DNA of 64,000 nucleotides, taken from contig CAZBUK010000011.1 of NCBI GenBank assembly GCA_964495085.1, positions 1-64,000 of the forward strand, read 5' to 3'. This stretch comes from CAZBUK01 sp964495085. Its GTDB lineage: Bacteria; Bacteroidota; Ignavibacteria; T3Sed10-11. Positions within the stretch are counted from its first letter, which is position 1. Every line of letters starts with the position of its first letter. The translations under genes were made by a program, and so were the position numbers. A model generated the notes under the pieces. It had not been told where the DNA came from. It saw only the letters and a program-made list of their open reading frames with translations, and made no database searches. Positions 26,394 through 34,925 of the stretch are shown here, piece after piece.

Positions 26394-26930
26394 ATGCTGA
26401 CGATTCTGAACGTTCTCTCTCTCGCTGCAATACCCGCATTGATTCTCTTTGTTCTGATTACGGCTGCGATCAGGGGAGTGAAGATTTATGAGGTATTCGT
26501 CGAAGGTGCTAAGGAAGGTTTTCAGGTGGCTGTCCGGATTATTCCTTATCTGGTCGCGATGCTCGTCGCCATCGGGGTCTTCCGCGCGGGCGGCGCGATG
26601 GAATTGCTCGGGAAGTTGGTCAGCCCGCTGACGAACCTGATCGGGATGTCTCCCGAAGTATTGCCGATGGCATTGCTGCGCCCTCTCTCGGGAAGCGGCG
26701 CACTCGGCGTCCTGTCCGAGCTCGTAACGGTGCATGGTCCGGATTCTCTCATCGGACGAATGGCGTCGGTCATGATGGGAAGTACCGAAACCACGTTCTA
26801 TGTCATGGCGGTTTATTTCGGCTCGGTCAGTGTCTACCGGACCCGGCATGCAGTACCCGCAGGTATTATCGCCGACATAACCGGATTGCTCGTTGCGGTT
26901 CTGGTAACGAACCTGTTTTTCGGTCTGTAA
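26394..26930 (+). CDS. SpmB-like nucleoside recognition (Gate) membrane protein
   Basis: 178 aa, multi-pass. It carries the SpmB signature LLRPLSGSGALGVLSEL followed by GPDSLIGRMASVMMGSTET and YFGSVSVYRTRHAVPAG. It pairs with the SpmA-like protein directly upstream; in many FCB bacteria the two are fused into one polypeptide, whereas here they are separate. No sporulation genes are in the window. The downstream neighbour is convergent, so the operon ends here. Confidence 0.88.
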   Translation: MLTILNVLSLAAIPALILFVLITAAIRGVKIYEVFVEGAKEGFQVAVRIIPYLVAMLVAIGVFRAGGAMELLGKLVSPLTNLIGMSPEVLPMALLRPLSGSGALGVLSELVTVHGPDSLIGRMASVMMGSTETTFYVMAVYFGSVSVYRTRHAVPAGIIADITGLLVAVLVTNLFFGL

Positions 26931-27001
26931 GGAAAGAGTCTGCTTTTTCGGATACGCGTGCTGTCAAGGAGGAGTAGGACATTAGCACGGGCAAGATCTT
27001 T

Positions 27002-28246
27002 TTAGGTTGATGAGCCGGTATCGCCGGTGGAGTCCGTAGATTGCATTCCCCTGATAAGAGGGATTGTCAACAGGGGAAAGAGAGCCATGACTGCAAATGC
27101 GGCGGGGTATCCGAATAAACCGATTATGCGACCGACCGAGAATGCCGACCACGATTCGCACATGTTTGTCGCGCCCATAAACGCGCTGAACTGTGTTGCG
27201 CCCAGACGCACGTCGGTGATATCCATGAAGAGCGCATAGGATGAAGATGTAAATAAACCGATGCCGAAATAGAGTACGGCCAGAAGCACAAGGAGCATCT
27301 TGCCCGACTCCCCTCCGGTAACCACATCGGCGCCTGCGATCAAAAAGATGACGGCTACATAGAAAAGGAGGAACACCGCGACGGTCGATCTGCGGCCGAT
27401 CCGGTCGGATGCATATCCGCCGAGCAGGGCGCCTCCGACCATACAAAGCACCGTCGGGAGTGCGAAGAACCATCCGATTTCCCCCGTTGAAAAACCGCGG
27501 TCGATGAGAAAAGGACCCGCCACGGACCCCACTGCTTCAAATCCGGCGCCTCCAACCAGTGCAAAAAGAAATCCCCGCCATGTACTTCGGTGTTTAGCCG
27601 CCGTTCTGATCAACCTCGCGAATCTCCTCAATTGCTCTGCGGTATTCCCGGTCTCCCCGGCGGATTCGCGGTAATCGGATAAAATGAGCAGCAGCGAAGA
27701 ACACCAGATCGCAGCGATTAAAAATACCAGAACGAAATCCAGACCGAGATGTGCGGATACGATCAGCGCTCCGCCGCCGAAAATGGATCTACCCCCTAGC
27801 ATTCCCGTCTGCATCCAGCCATTAACTCCGCCCCGTTCCCGTTCCGGCGTTACCGAGATACAGAGTGCATCGATGGCGACGTCCTGCGTTGCAGCCATAC
27901 ATGCATGGAGGACAAGGCATACAGTGACGAGCCGGAAGTCGTCGTGCAGATCGAGAAAAAAGAGCGGAAGCAGCGTCAGTCCCATCCCGAACTGCGCGAG
28001 GAGAATCCATCCCCGGAGGGTCCAGCGGGGGGACCGGAGCGTATCGATGATCGGCGCCCAGAGAAATTTAAATGCCCACGGGAGAACGAGTACGGCTACG
28101 AGGGTTGAAATTTTTTGTATCGGTATATCTGCGGCGCGGAATATCGTAGGAAGCGCCCACCATATGAAGCCGATCGGAGCGCCTTCGCTGAAATACAGCG
28201 CGCCGAAAATAAATTTTCTATCGCGTCGGTTCGTGAGAAGCTGCAT
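27002..28246 (-). CDS. MFS transporter of the PAT (AmpG-like) type
   Basis: 414 aa from ATG 28246, about 12 transmembrane segments. The N-terminal signature YFSEGAPIGFIWWALPTIF and LPWAFKFLWAPIIDTLRSPR matches the peptide/acetyl-CoA/drug transporter group that includes AmpG (muropeptide importer). ATQDVAIDALCISVTPERER is another conserved loop. The frame extends upstream to 28357, but GGAG (28256-28259) lies nine bases before 28246 and the family N-terminus fits. A role in muropeptide recycling is possible; other substrates are not excluded. Confidence 0.83.
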   Translation of the reverse strand: MQLLTNRRDRKFIFGALYFSEGAPIGFIWWALPTIFRAADIPIQKISTLVAVLVLPWAFKFLWAPIIDTLRSPRWTLRGWILLAQFGMGLTLLPLFFLDLHDDFRLVTVCLVLHACMAATQDVAIDALCISVTPERERGGVNGWMQTGMLGGRSIFGGGALIVSAHLGLDFVLVFLIAAIWCSSLLLILSDYRESAGETGNTAEQLRRFARLIRTAAKHRSTWRGFLFALVGGAGFEAVGSVAGPFLIDRGFSTGEIGWFFALPTVLCMVGGALLGGYASDRIGRRSTVAVFLLFYVAVIFLIAGADVVTGGESGKMLLVLLAVLYFGIGLFTSSSYALFMDITDVRLGATQFSAFMGATNMCESWSAFSVGRIIGLFGYPAAFAVMALFPLLTIPLIRGMQSTDSTGDTGSST

Positions 28247-28467
28247 CTGAGATCGCTCCGGTCCGCAGGTTATCTGCCGATCTGTATCCGGCTTTCCAAT
28301 CCGGGTTTTGATGAATATCCGTTCATCATATAAAAGGGATCCGGAGATAAAAATCAACCTGGTGTGAAAAGATCCGGAACCTGGATTTCTTTTTTATCTT
28401 TTTTTATCGTATATACAGGGAAAATAAATTATTCTCATCGACGCTCACCGGTTTCAGGGAGGAACTC

Positions 28468-29865
28468 ATGAACGCCAAACATATACTATTTACGACGTGT
28501 ATTAGATCGATCATCGTTGCGCTGTTTCTGGTCGCCGTCTCCGGAGTCGCGGAGTCGGAGGTGCGGGAGAGAAAGAGCGCTTTACCGGCTATATCCGATA
28601 TACGAAAAGGAGTGGAGGGAGAAATAACCGCGGCGACAATCTATGAGCGGTTCAGGAAATACAACGCGGTGGATTTCGCGCTACGGAAATCCGCCCAGGA
28701 GGTGATTATCCATTATCTGCGTCAGATTTGGTCGGTCGATACCTGGGCAGACGACGCACGGGAGATCTGGACCTACGATACCGAAGGCCGCGTGGTCGAA
28801 GATCTCTTCCAAATCTATGTGCAAAACGACTGGGTCGATATCGATCGATTTTTATATGAGTACGATGTGAACGGCAACCTCATCGTCGACCTTCTGCAGG
28901 AATGGATCGATGACGAATGGATCGACATCGATCGGTTTCTCTATAGCCATTATCCCTCCGGCGACATCCTCGAGTCGGTGTTCGAGGAATGGGACGGTGA
29001 AAACTGGACGCCGCTCTCGAAGACCGAGTACTTCTATACTGAATCCGGACAATTCGACGAATTACTCGAATATTTTTGGGGATTCGGAGATTGGGAACCC
29101 GACACACGACTGCGGTGGGAGTACGACGTACAGGGCAATGCACTCCTGCTGTCGATTGATCTCTGGGAGGATGACGAATGGAGAGAAGATTTCAGATTCG
29201 TCCATACATACGATTCCGGCGGAAATCTCCTCACCGAGATATGGGAATATTTCGATGCAGGGGAGGAGGAATGGATCGGAACGAATTTTAATACCTTCAC
29301 CTACGACCAGAATGGAAATCAGATCGAAATAGTTCGTCAGATATGGACGGACGATGCCTGGGAAAATACTCAGCGGGTTGAGAGCACGTACGACGGGAAT
29401 AACAGATTGGTGAGTGAAATTTCATCGGTATGGGTTACGAACAATTGGGTCCCGCAACGAAGAACGTCGCATGAATATAGTCAGGAAGGGGAGCTTACAG
29501 TCCGGTTAATCGAACTCTGGACCGGATCGGATTGGCTCAATTATCAGCGCTTCCTGTACGGAGGATCACCCACGAACATTGCCGGAACAGGAACCGTACC
29601 TGAGCGTTTTGAGTTGTCGCAAAACTATCCGAACCCGTTCAATCCCCGTACCGCCATACGATTTACGTTGCATGAAAGTACGGAGGTTGTATTGAGCGTT
29701 TATGATGTACTCGGCCGGGAAATAGAAATTCTGGTTGACGCGGAGCTCCAGCCCGGACAGCATACGGTAACGTTCGATGCGGCCGGCCTCCCAAGCGGGA
29801 TTTATGTCTACCGGATCCGGGCCGGTTCTCTGTATGAACAGAACAGGATGATTCTTCTGAAATAA
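28468..29865 (+). CDS. Secreted repeat protein with T9SS sorting domain
   Basis: 465 aa. The signal peptide covers about residues 1-30. From about residue 90 to 368 (DNA 28735-29571) there are nine full copies and one partial copy of a 29-residue repeat with pattern x-D-W-x6-R-x3-x-Y-D-x2-G-N-x12-W, for example NDWVDIDRFLYEYDVNGNL. It resembles a YD-type beta repeat. The C-terminus is a T9SS type A sorting domain (QNYPNPFNPRTAIRFTL, VYDVLGREIEILVD, GIYVYRI, ending in ILLK), so the protein should cross the outer membrane by T9SS and be released or anchored on the surface. Ligand unknown. GGGAGGAA precedes the ATG. Confidence 0.87.
   Translation: MNAKHILFTTCIRSIIVALFLVAVSGVAESEVRERKSALPAISDIRKGVEGEITAATIYERFRKYNAVDFALRKSAQEVIIHYLRQIWSVDTWADDAREIWTYDTEGRVVEDLFQIYVQNDWVDIDRFLYEYDVNGNLIVDLLQEWIDDEWIDIDRFLYSHYPSGDILESVFEEWDGENWTPLSKTEYFYTESGQFDELLEYFWGFGDWEPDTRLRWEYDVQGNALLLSIDLWEDDEWREDFRFVHTYDSGGNLLTEIWEYFDAGEEEWIGTNFNTFTYDQNGNQIEIVRQIWTDDAWENTQRVESTYDGNNRLVSEISSVWVTNNWVPQRRTSHEYSQEGELTVRLIELWTGSDWLNYQRFLYGGSPTNIAGTGTVPERFELSQNYPNPFNPRTAIRFTLHESTEVVLSVYDVLGREIEILVDAELQPGQHTVTFDAAGLPSGIYVYRIRAGSLYEQNRMILLK
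28735..29571 (+). repeat. 87-bp (29-codon) internal coding repeats
   Basis: Nine full tandem units plus one partial, each starting near an Asp-Trp or Glu-Trp pair and centred on a Tyr-Asp...Gly-Asn turn. The units are diverged at the DNA level, so this is an old protein repeat rather than a recent duplication. Confidence 0.8.
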
Positions 29866-29963
29866 GGAAAATATTCCTCAGCGGAAATAAGGGGCGGTCG
29901 CACAGCGGTAACAATGCGGCGGAATATCGCTCATCGGAGTCACTGCGGGAGTCTGACGCTCAG

Positions 29964-32900
29964 TCATCCGCCTATGAGGATGAATCCACTCCAGAATGCC
30001 GGAAATGCCGTAAGATCATTTTGCAGCAGAGAGAGCTTAGCCGATCGCAGCGCTGCCGGATAACTTTGTCCGGATAAAATATTCCGGTAGAATTCCACCA
30101 TCAATTCACCCGTATGGCGGTCGTATACCTTCCAGAGGGAGACGACGACATTTCGCGCGCCGGCAAACAGAATCCCGCGCGTGAGTGCGATCAGACCCTC
30201 TCCCCGGATCACTTCGCCAGCGCCGCTCTCGCAGCTGCTGAGCACGACAAGATCCGCATCGAGATTCAGGTTGAACATTTCAGCGGCGAAAAGAAGTCCG
30301 TCTTCTCCGCTCCCTTCATCCTCAGGCCGGGCGAATACGATGCCGGATAGCCGCGGCTCAGTATCGTGTATGATGCCGTGGCTGGCGACATGGACGATCT
30401 GCGTAGCTGCCGCGTGCAATTTGAAGTTCTCTTCGCTCGCCGAGTCGAACAGGTAGCCGACGGCGGGAAGACCGCGCTGTTGAAAGAGACCGATGATATT
30501 TTCGAGTTCGAGGCGGGAGAACGGGAGCGGAGCGTAATTCCCGGTCTCCGTAAGGATCGACCGGTACTGATCGTCTGCCCGCATAGCGTGTGCCGTAATA
30601 CCTACTTCTGCATCGTGGACCGCGGCGGCTTCATCTTCAAATACGGGTGCAAATCCGACGAACGAAGAAGCATACCGTTCCGCGTCCTTCTGTCGGGTTG
30701 TTGAATTTCTATATAGTCTCGCTGCGTAATGGTACGACACCTCATACTCCTCGATCAGATATTTCGTCTCTGCAAACCCGGATGTATGGAAACTCGCTTT
30801 CGGAAGATCTGCTATGAGGGCTTCGAACGGCAGGTAGAAAAGTTCACCGTCGGGAATTACAATCAGGCGCTCGATCTTTCCGAGCATCGATTTGACAGGG
30901 GTGATGAGATTTCTGTACAGAAACGCGGAGGGTTCAATGAACGAACCGCGATCGGCTTTCCGCAGACTTGCCGACAAACGCCGGATATTTGCCGATATCT
31001 CGCGCATATCTCCGCCCCGAAATACCTGGAGCGATTCGGCGGTGACGACGAACACCAGAAGCTCATCCGACCCGGCGAAGTAATGTAGAATCGCCGTCCT
31101 CGCATCCAATTCATTGCGGATCCGGTCGAGATCAGGCTGCATGAGCCGGTAGCGGATCTCGTAATATTCCGGATATTCTTTCTCGAATGTCGACAGGAGG
31201 AGATCGTACTGCGCCTTCTTTGTGTAATACAGATCGGCATGGTACGCAAAGCGATCGTCTTCCGTCGGGCTCTTCACCATCTCCGTTTCATGATACACAA
31301 TATCGTGCCGGAGATCGGATTCCAAGCCGAGCAGACTGTCGGGAATTCCCGCGAACGTGCGCGCGTCGAGATCGGCGAACGATTGCAGGAGTACCGACGA
31401 CTTATTCGCTTCGGATAAGGCAAAAGCATCTGACAGGTAGATCCGGTCGCCGGTCGCATCATACAGGGCGAGTGCGGTTTCTATGCCTTCTTCGAAAACG
31501 AGGTGGCTCTCGCTCGCGATCAGGAGTCTGCTCTCGTCGCGCCGCAATCCCGTCTGCACCGACCGTATCAGATCGACGGCGGCAGTATACGTCTCAAGAG
31601 CCGTATTCAGATAGTGGATCTTCTCCGGATGAGAATCTGAGATTGACCGCAGCACAAGGGCCTTCTTCCTGAGCGCGGTCAGCAATCTGTCGGCCGCATT
31701 CGTATGGATTTGCCGGGGGATGGCGAATATCGACGTATCGGTGAAGGACGGAGTGCCGGTGATAATCGCACGTTGATAAAACGGTAACGCACCGTTCGGG
31801 TCATTCCTGAGTTGGGACAGGTCGCCGAGATTGTTATATATCCGCACGAGCAGCCGGGTTTCGTTGTTCCCCGACAGGCGAAGATGATTTACGCCTTTCA
31901 GGTATAATTCTTCGGCAAGATCGTATTCGCCTTTTTTGCTGTATGCAAATCCAAGATTGTTGTAGATGTAAGCGAACGTAGGATGTTCGGGAGAGAATAC
32001 CCGTCCATAAATCCCGGATGCTTCCTGGAGGAAATGAATTGCCCGATCGTACTCACCGATATCGGTATAGTTGACGCCCATGTTCAGATATAGATTTCCC
32101 AGGTACTCCGGTCGGCCGGATGAGTTTGCGCCCCGAATCTCGAACGCATTGTTATAGGCCTGACCGGCTGAAGTGTAATCCTTCAGATCGCTGTAGATGA
32201 TCCCCATATGATTATATACCGTGGCGAGCCGGTCGTCGTCGGTTTCGAGAGAACTCTTATAGATCGATAATGCGCGGAATTGAAGATCGAGCGCGGCAGC
32301 GTGGTCGCCGGTATTGTTCCTGTATGCGCCGAGCGATGAATATATTTCGCCGACGCGGGGATGTTCTTCGCCGAAGTAATCACGGTAGATCTCGAGCGTT
32401 TTCTCGAGGTATACGATGGCAGAATCGAGTCTGCCGCGTTGATTGAAATAGATGCCGATATTGCGGTAGGACTCGCCGGTCATATAATGCGTCGGTCCGA
32501 GCGTTACCCGTCGGATATCCGCCGCTTTCCTTGAGTACGCTATCGCACTATCGAGATCTCCCATATAATAATGAACCACTCCGATGTTGTTCATCAGCCT
32601 TCCCGCAGCGGCGCCGAGCAGTTCGTTGTTGGCACGATATATCCAATGTGCTTTTCGGTAATAGACGAGAGCGTTATCGGGATCATTCTTATTCCGATAA
32701 ACGATGCCGAGATTTGTATAGAGCGATGCAAGGAGCGGATGATCCGGAGAGAGATCGCTTTCTGCGGCCTCGATCGCCGTGTTTATCTCCGAGAATGCGG
32801 AATCCAGTTCTCCCAATTGGATAAAGGCCGAGCTCATCCCGATGCGGCTCCGGAGTCCGGCGTCATATGCACCCGTCTCATCGGCGAGCGATTGAGCCCG

Positions 32901-33080
32901 GCGATACTGAGATATCGATTCCTTATACGCTCCCGCACCGTATAAAGATTGCGCTTCCTCCAGATGTCTGTTCAGGAGGACGGTATCGGCGGGAGAAATG
33001 TATTGAACCGCATTCGTGACAGAAGAAACGCCGATACAGAGAGCGATCAGGAAGAAGTGAAGCGATAAACGGGGACTCAA
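29964..33080 (-). CDS. Secreted TPR-CHAT domain protein (caspase-like peptidase)
   Basis: 1038 aa from a TTG start at 33080, with GGGAGA just upstream. A signal peptide (residues 1-24) is followed by about ten tetratricopeptide repeats (about 35-500), a linker of helices, and a C-terminal CHAT domain (about 690-1036). The catalytic dyad is intact: H901 in VHVASHGIIHD and C950 in LSSCESGAG. CHAT proteases are relatives of caspases and separase; TPR arms usually bind a partner or substrate. Because of the signal peptide this one should act outside the cytosol. It is divergent from the response regulator gene at 33585. Its target is unknown; adjacent secreted proteins are candidates. Confidence 0.88.
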   Translation of the reverse strand: MSPRLSLHFFLIALCIGVSSVTNAVQYISPADTVLLNRHLEEAQSLYGAGAYKESISQYRRAQSLADETGAYDAGLRSRIGMSSAFIQLGELDSAFSEINTAIEAAESDLSPDHPLLASLYTNLGIVYRNKNDPDNALVYYRKAHWIYRANNELLGAAAGRLMNNIGVVHYYMGDLDSAIAYSRKAADIRRVTLGPTHYMTGESYRNIGIYFNQRGRLDSAIVYLEKTLEIYRDYFGEEHPRVGEIYSSLGAYRNNTGDHAAALDLQFRALSIYKSSLETDDDRLATVYNHMGIIYSDLKDYTSAGQAYNNAFEIRGANSSGRPEYLGNLYLNMGVNYTDIGEYDRAIHFLQEASGIYGRVFSPEHPTFAYIYNNLGFAYSKKGEYDLAEELYLKGVNHLRLSGNNETRLLVRIYNNLGDLSQLRNDPNGALPFYQRAIITGTPSFTDTSIFAIPRQIHTNAADRLLTALRKKALVLRSISDSHPEKIHYLNTALETYTAAVDLIRSVQTGLRRDESRLLIASESHLVFEEGIETALALYDATGDRIYLSDAFALSEANKSSVLLQSFADLDARTFAGIPDSLLGLESDLRHDIVYHETEMVKSPTEDDRFAYHADLYYTKKAQYDLLLSTFEKEYPEYYEIRYRLMQPDLDRIRNELDARTAILHYFAGSDELLVFVVTAESLQVFRGGDMREISANIRRLSASLRKADRGSFIEPSAFLYRNLITPVKSMLGKIERLIVIPDGELFYLPFEALIADLPKASFHTSGFAETKYLIEEYEVSYHYAARLYRNSTTRQKDAERYASSFVGFAPVFEDEAAAVHDAEVGITAHAMRADDQYRSILTETGNYAPLPFSRLELENIIGLFQQRGLPAVGYLFDSASEENFKLHAAATQIVHVASHGIIHDTEPRLSGIVFARPEDEGSGEDGLLFAAEMFNLNLDADLVVLSSCESGAGEVIRGEGLIALTRGILFAGARNVVVSLWKVYDRHTGELMVEFYRNILSGQSYPAALRSAKLSLLQNDLTAFPAFWSGFILIGG

Positions 33081-33584
33081 TACACTCTCCCGGATTGGTT
33101 ACTTGCTGGGAAACTATTGAGATTCATGGAATATGTATACCTTGTATCTTATCGCAGCGCAGGCGGGGCGAAGCGGGAATTCCGCCTCTCCCCGGCCGAT
33201 TCGATCCGATAGTACCGGTCGAAGACCTGTGCGGTGACTTTTGAATCCTCCCAGGAATGCAGACATCAGCCTATCCGGTAAATTTCATGGTCCTCCGAAT
33301 GAGTCCACAAAATGATTCATCCGGGGTTAATCATCCCATCTGCCAATCGTCGCTCAGGAGCCTTCGGCGCCGGTTGCATGTGATATAGAGCGTACCTTGG
33401 TTTTACCGGACAGAACTGAATTTACTCATTCAGGTCATTAATCGCAATGAAAATATTTCTGCCCGAACCATCGATTTGATTTTTTTGAATATTTTAATAA
33501 TTCTTGACTTTGTATGAAACAATCGGCGATATTCAGAGGTAAATCCCACGGAGTCGTTTCCAATAGAACCTGATCTTTCCAGGT
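33081..33584. other. 504-nt divergent intergenic region
   Basis: It lies between the minus-strand CHAT gene and the plus-strand response regulator, so it should hold both promoters. A TTGACT box at 33504-33509 lies in an AT-rich stretch, but no good -10 follows at 16-18 bp. No gene or RNA was recognised. A tRNA-like T-loop sequence near 33205 was examined and rejected. Confidence 0.45.
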
Positions 33585-34238
33585 ATGGGTCAGCCAGTAA
33601 GTATATTAATCGCCGATGATCACCCCGTGTTTCGGGAAGGATTGCTGAATATTCTCCAGAAGCGCAGAAACACAGGACCTGTCTATGAATCCGGCAACGG
33701 CGAAGAGGCGCTTGCTCTGATTCGTAAACATCATCCGGAAATCGTTTTGCTCGACATCGATATGCCGGGGTTGAACGGACTCGAAATCGCACGGACAGTT
33801 CAATCCGAAAATCTTCCATCCAGGATCATTATGCTGACAATGTATAAAGAAGAGGACGTCTTCAACCGGGCGATGGACTATGGCGTATCGGGATTTGTCC
33901 TAAAGGAATCTGCCGTGACCGATCTGCTTCAGAGCATCTCGTTCGTGACAAGCGATAAATATTATGTAAGTCCGGTACTATCGGAATTCCTGATGCACCG
34001 CCTGCGAAGAGAGCAGAACTTCAACCTCTCACACCCGTCGCTCCATTTATTAACCGGTGCTGAGCGACGGATTCTCAAACTGATAGCCCTTATGAAAACG
34101 AGCAGGGATATTGCGGATGAGCTGTCCGTGAGTCCCCGCACCGTCGAAAATCACCGAATGAACATCTGCAATAAGCTCAACATACACGGCAGCCATGCCC
34201 TCATGAAATTCGCTCTCGAAAACAAATCATATCTTTGA
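33585..34238 (+). CDS. NarL/FixJ-type response regulator
   Basis: 217 aa. Receiver domain (residues 4-122) has the acidic pair (ADDHP), phospho-acceptor D57 in LLDIDMPG, the conserved Thr in MLTMYK and Lys in VLKES. The C-terminal LuxR-type HTH (about 150-212) has TGAERRILKLIAL and SPRTVENHRMNICNKL. It would bind DNA as a dimer when phosphorylated. It is an orphan locally: its type requires a HisKA_3 kinase, and the only one in the window is the propeller kinase at 48596. Pairing is inference. Confidence 0.9.
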   Translation: MGQPVSILIADDHPVFREGLLNILQKRRNTGPVYESGNGEEALALIRKHHPEIVLLDIDMPGLNGLEIARTVQSENLPSRIIMLTMYKEEDVFNRAMDYGVSGFVLKESAVTDLLQSISFVTSDKYYVSPVLSEFLMHRLRREQNFNLSHPSLHLLTGAERRILKLIALMKTSRDIADELSVSPRTVENHRMNICNKLNIHGSHALMKFALENKSYL

Positions 34239-34499
34239 AGCTCGACGGATCTACCGGAGTACACGCAACGCTGCTTCAATCATTGTATACGTATCGAAAA
34301 TTCCCCGCATTTAGAATTTCCGTGTTGTTAGCATGTCCCCGCCGATTATCTGACCGGATCGCTCCATATTAGTCCGGTTTTTCGGCGTAAACAAATTAGG
34401 TGGATCTACTCAGTCAAATCGGGTAATCATCTCTATTCCTTTTAATCATAGAACCTACCATCTTCGATAAAAACCGATTAACCTGGCGCTCACAGAAAT

Positions 34500-34853
34500 T
34501 TGAAATTATTAATCGTAGAAGATAACAGCAGTATGAGCGATCTTATCCGGGTGCTGCTCGAGGATGAGTTCGAAACCATACGCGAGATACAGGACGGGGA
34601 TGAAGCTCTGAAGGAATTTACTGAACTTCATCCCGATTGGGTTATCATGGACATCCAGATGAAACGATTGGATGGAATTAGCACAACCTCTCTTCTCAAG
34701 ATGAAATATCCGGAAGCAAAAATTATCATTCTGACCAATTACCCGGACGGGGAGCTTCGCGCCGCCGCTCAGAAAGCGGGAGCGTTAGGATACGTGCTCA
34801 AGGAGAATATTTCCGAGGTCAGACAGATCATCCGGAATATGAAATCCGGATAA
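34500..34853 (+). CDS. Stand-alone receiver domain protein (CheY-like)
   Basis: 117 aa from TTG 34500, a receiver and nothing else. Residues: acidic pair in VEDNSSM, phospho-acceptor D51 in VIMDIQM, Thr in ILTNYP and Lys in YVLKEN. It has no output domain, so it would work by protein contact or as a phosphate sink. It lies 261 bp after the NarL-type regulator and just before the first modular secreted protein. TTG is the only start that gives the complete receiver; no clear ribosome binding site is visible. Confidence 0.85.
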   Translation: MKLLIVEDNSSMSDLIRVLLEDEFETIREIQDGDEALKEFTELHPDWVIMDIQMKRLDGISTTSLLKMKYPEAKIIILTNYPDGELRAAAQKAGALGYVLKENISEVRQIIRNMKSG

Positions 34854-34925
34854 CGGCCGGACGATTTGCCGGTATAGATCCATAACGAATTCCAGCAAGA
34901 TTCACATTTCCAAAGGGAGAAGCGA

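Noticed and set aside
26955..26998. CGTGCT...AGCACG pair between spmB and the MFS gene as a terminator
   Set aside because: The loop is over 20 nt and the T-run lies several bases beyond the stem; the evidence was too weak to list.
28247..28357. Upstream extension of the MFS transporter to 28357
   Set aside because: The extra 37 residues are not part of the family and the GGAG site favours ATG 28246.
33195..33240. A possible tRNA T-arm (TTCGATCC)
   Set aside because: No matching acceptor, D or anticodon stems could be paired at tRNA distances.
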